Source: Lentisphaerota bacterium
GTDB lineage: Bacteria; Verrucomicrobiota; Kiritimatiellia; RFP12; UBA3636
Direction: 5' to 3'
Length of the DNA: 6,645 bases
NCBI GenBank assembly: GCA_022837245.1
Contig: JALHHX010000125.1
Span: 1 to 6,645, forward strand
Below are positions 6,154 through 6,645 of the stretch, piece by piece; the first letter of the stretch is position 1, and each line of letters starts with the position of its first letter. A program made the translations under genes and the position numbers. Under the pieces are notes generated by a model. It worked only from the letters and a program-made list of their open reading frames with translations, ran no database searches and was not told the origin of the DNA.

Positions 6154-6585
6154 CTAGATCGAATAGGTCACACGTGCGCCGATGGTTGTGTCGGTCTTTT
6201 CCTCGACACCGCTGCTTGGATCGGAATCGTGCTCGATCTGCAGCAGGAGTCCGATTGATGTTTTCTCGCTGATCGCCGAGTCAATCCCGGCCTCCGCGCT
6301 GAGGAGGAAGTTCCCCATATCTGACGCCTCGGGCAGAACCTCAACGCTCTCCCAGAAGGTGACGGTGTCGGAAAACTTGTAGTTTATGCGCTCCGCGAAA
6401 CGCAGTGCGAAGTGGTCGTCGTCTTCGTAAGCCTCCTCATAAACGTATGCAACCCCACCCTCGATGGTGAACTTGAAGTTATCCTCATCGACAAGGTAGA
6501 TCCCGATTCCGGTGCCGATGATGCCACGGAAGTTAATGCCGGCGATGCTGTCGTGAAGGGCGGAGCCGTTGCCGTACAGGAAAAA
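6154..6585 (-). pseudogene. C-terminal fragment of a DUF481 outer-membrane beta-barrel protein, 5' end missing
   Basis: On the minus strand the frame ending at the TAG (6154-6156) reads, near its beginning, FFLYGNGSALHDSIAGINF. It continues with RGIIGTGIGIYL, FTIEGGVAYVYEE, ALRFAERINYKFSDTVTFWE, LLSAEAGIDSAISEKTSIGL, then DSDPSSG and ends in RVTYSI. The alternating strands, the 'G.G.G' turn, 'AISEKTSIGL...DS.P' and a final aromatic/hydrophobic strand are typical of DUF481 (YdiY-like) proteins, which sit in the outer membrane. Only about 143 codons remain; full members have a signal peptide and usually 230-300 residues. The frame meets a stop at 6610-6612, and no ATG, GTG or TTG occurs upstream of the domain in this frame. 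It is therefore broken by deletion, frameshift or misassembly. Its stop lies 9 bp from the convergent dehydrogenase stop. Confidence 0.7.
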
Positions 6586-6645
6586 TCCATATAGACATTC
6601 GGATAATCGTTAATAAGTTGGATAACTTTTTTGCGCCATTCGTGC
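6576..6645 (-). pseudogene. Possible amidohydrolase fragment entering from the right edge
   Basis: In a minus-strand frame different from the DUF481 frame, the last 70 bases read HEWRKKVIQLINDYPNVYMD followed by FSCT. The pattern 'W+.+...L...YPNVY.D.S' is familiar from TIM-barrel amidohydrolases (amidohydrolase 2 type), where it closes a barrel strand. After about base 6576 this frame only gives a shadow of the DUF481 coding sequence, although it stays open down to 6384. So the fragment is cut within or just after this motif. It covers only about 24 residues, so the family call is tentative. The 5' part of the gene lies beyond the window. Confidence 0.4.

Noticed and set aside
6182..6594. Two plus-strand frames (6182-6382 and 6412-6594)
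   Set aside because: They are antisense to the DUF481 fragment, whose minus-strand translation has clear beta-barrel patterning; the plus-strand peptides resemble nothing known.

Overview
This is a GC-rich bacterial window. It reads as an accessory carbohydrate-utilisation locus, probably from the PVC superphylum (Verrucomicrobiota, Kiritimatiellota or Lentisphaerota type). That assignment is an inference from the gene mix: discoidin-type domains, a secreted carbohydrate-binding-like/TPR protein, a Gfo/Idh/MocA oxidoreductase and a DUF481 outer-membrane protein. No rRNA or marker gene confirms it. Five intact or edge-truncated genes lie on the plus strand and two broken fragments on the minus strand. 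I found no tRNA, rRNA, CRISPR array, insertion sequence or integrase.

Region by region: bases 2-970 are the C-terminal end of a larger protein with two discoidin-like (F5/8 type C) domains. After an 85-bp gap comes an exported protein (1056-2369) with an N-terminal beta-sandwich and C-terminal TPR-like helices. Eight bases later starts a cytoplasmic family GH65 enzyme (2378-4369). Its third conserved carboxylate, Glu584, suggests a hydrolase rather than a phosphorylase. A consensus extended -10 promoter just after its stop codon appears to start a new unit carrying a YjbQ/UPF0047 protein (4440-4826). The stop codon of that gene lies inside four tandem copies of a 15-bp GC-rich repeat (4822-4881). 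A candidate promoter and a 5'-leader stem-loop follow, then a Gfo/Idh/MocA dehydrogenase (4987-6144).

The last 500 bases are on the minus strand. The C-terminal half of a DUF481 beta-barrel protein (stop at 6154, only 9 bp from the convergent dehydrogenase) is joined, in a different frame, to a piece resembling an amidohydrolase entering from the right edge. It looks like either a deletion junction or an assembly chimera.

How the genes may work together (inference): surface and periplasmic proteins with sugar-binding-like domains capture a glycan or glycoside, the GH65 enzyme cleaves an alpha-glucoside in the cytoplasm, and the Gfo/Idh/MocA enzyme oxidises or reduces a sugar or cyclitol. YjbQ has no obvious part in this and has its own promoter. 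The substrate cannot be read from the sequence.
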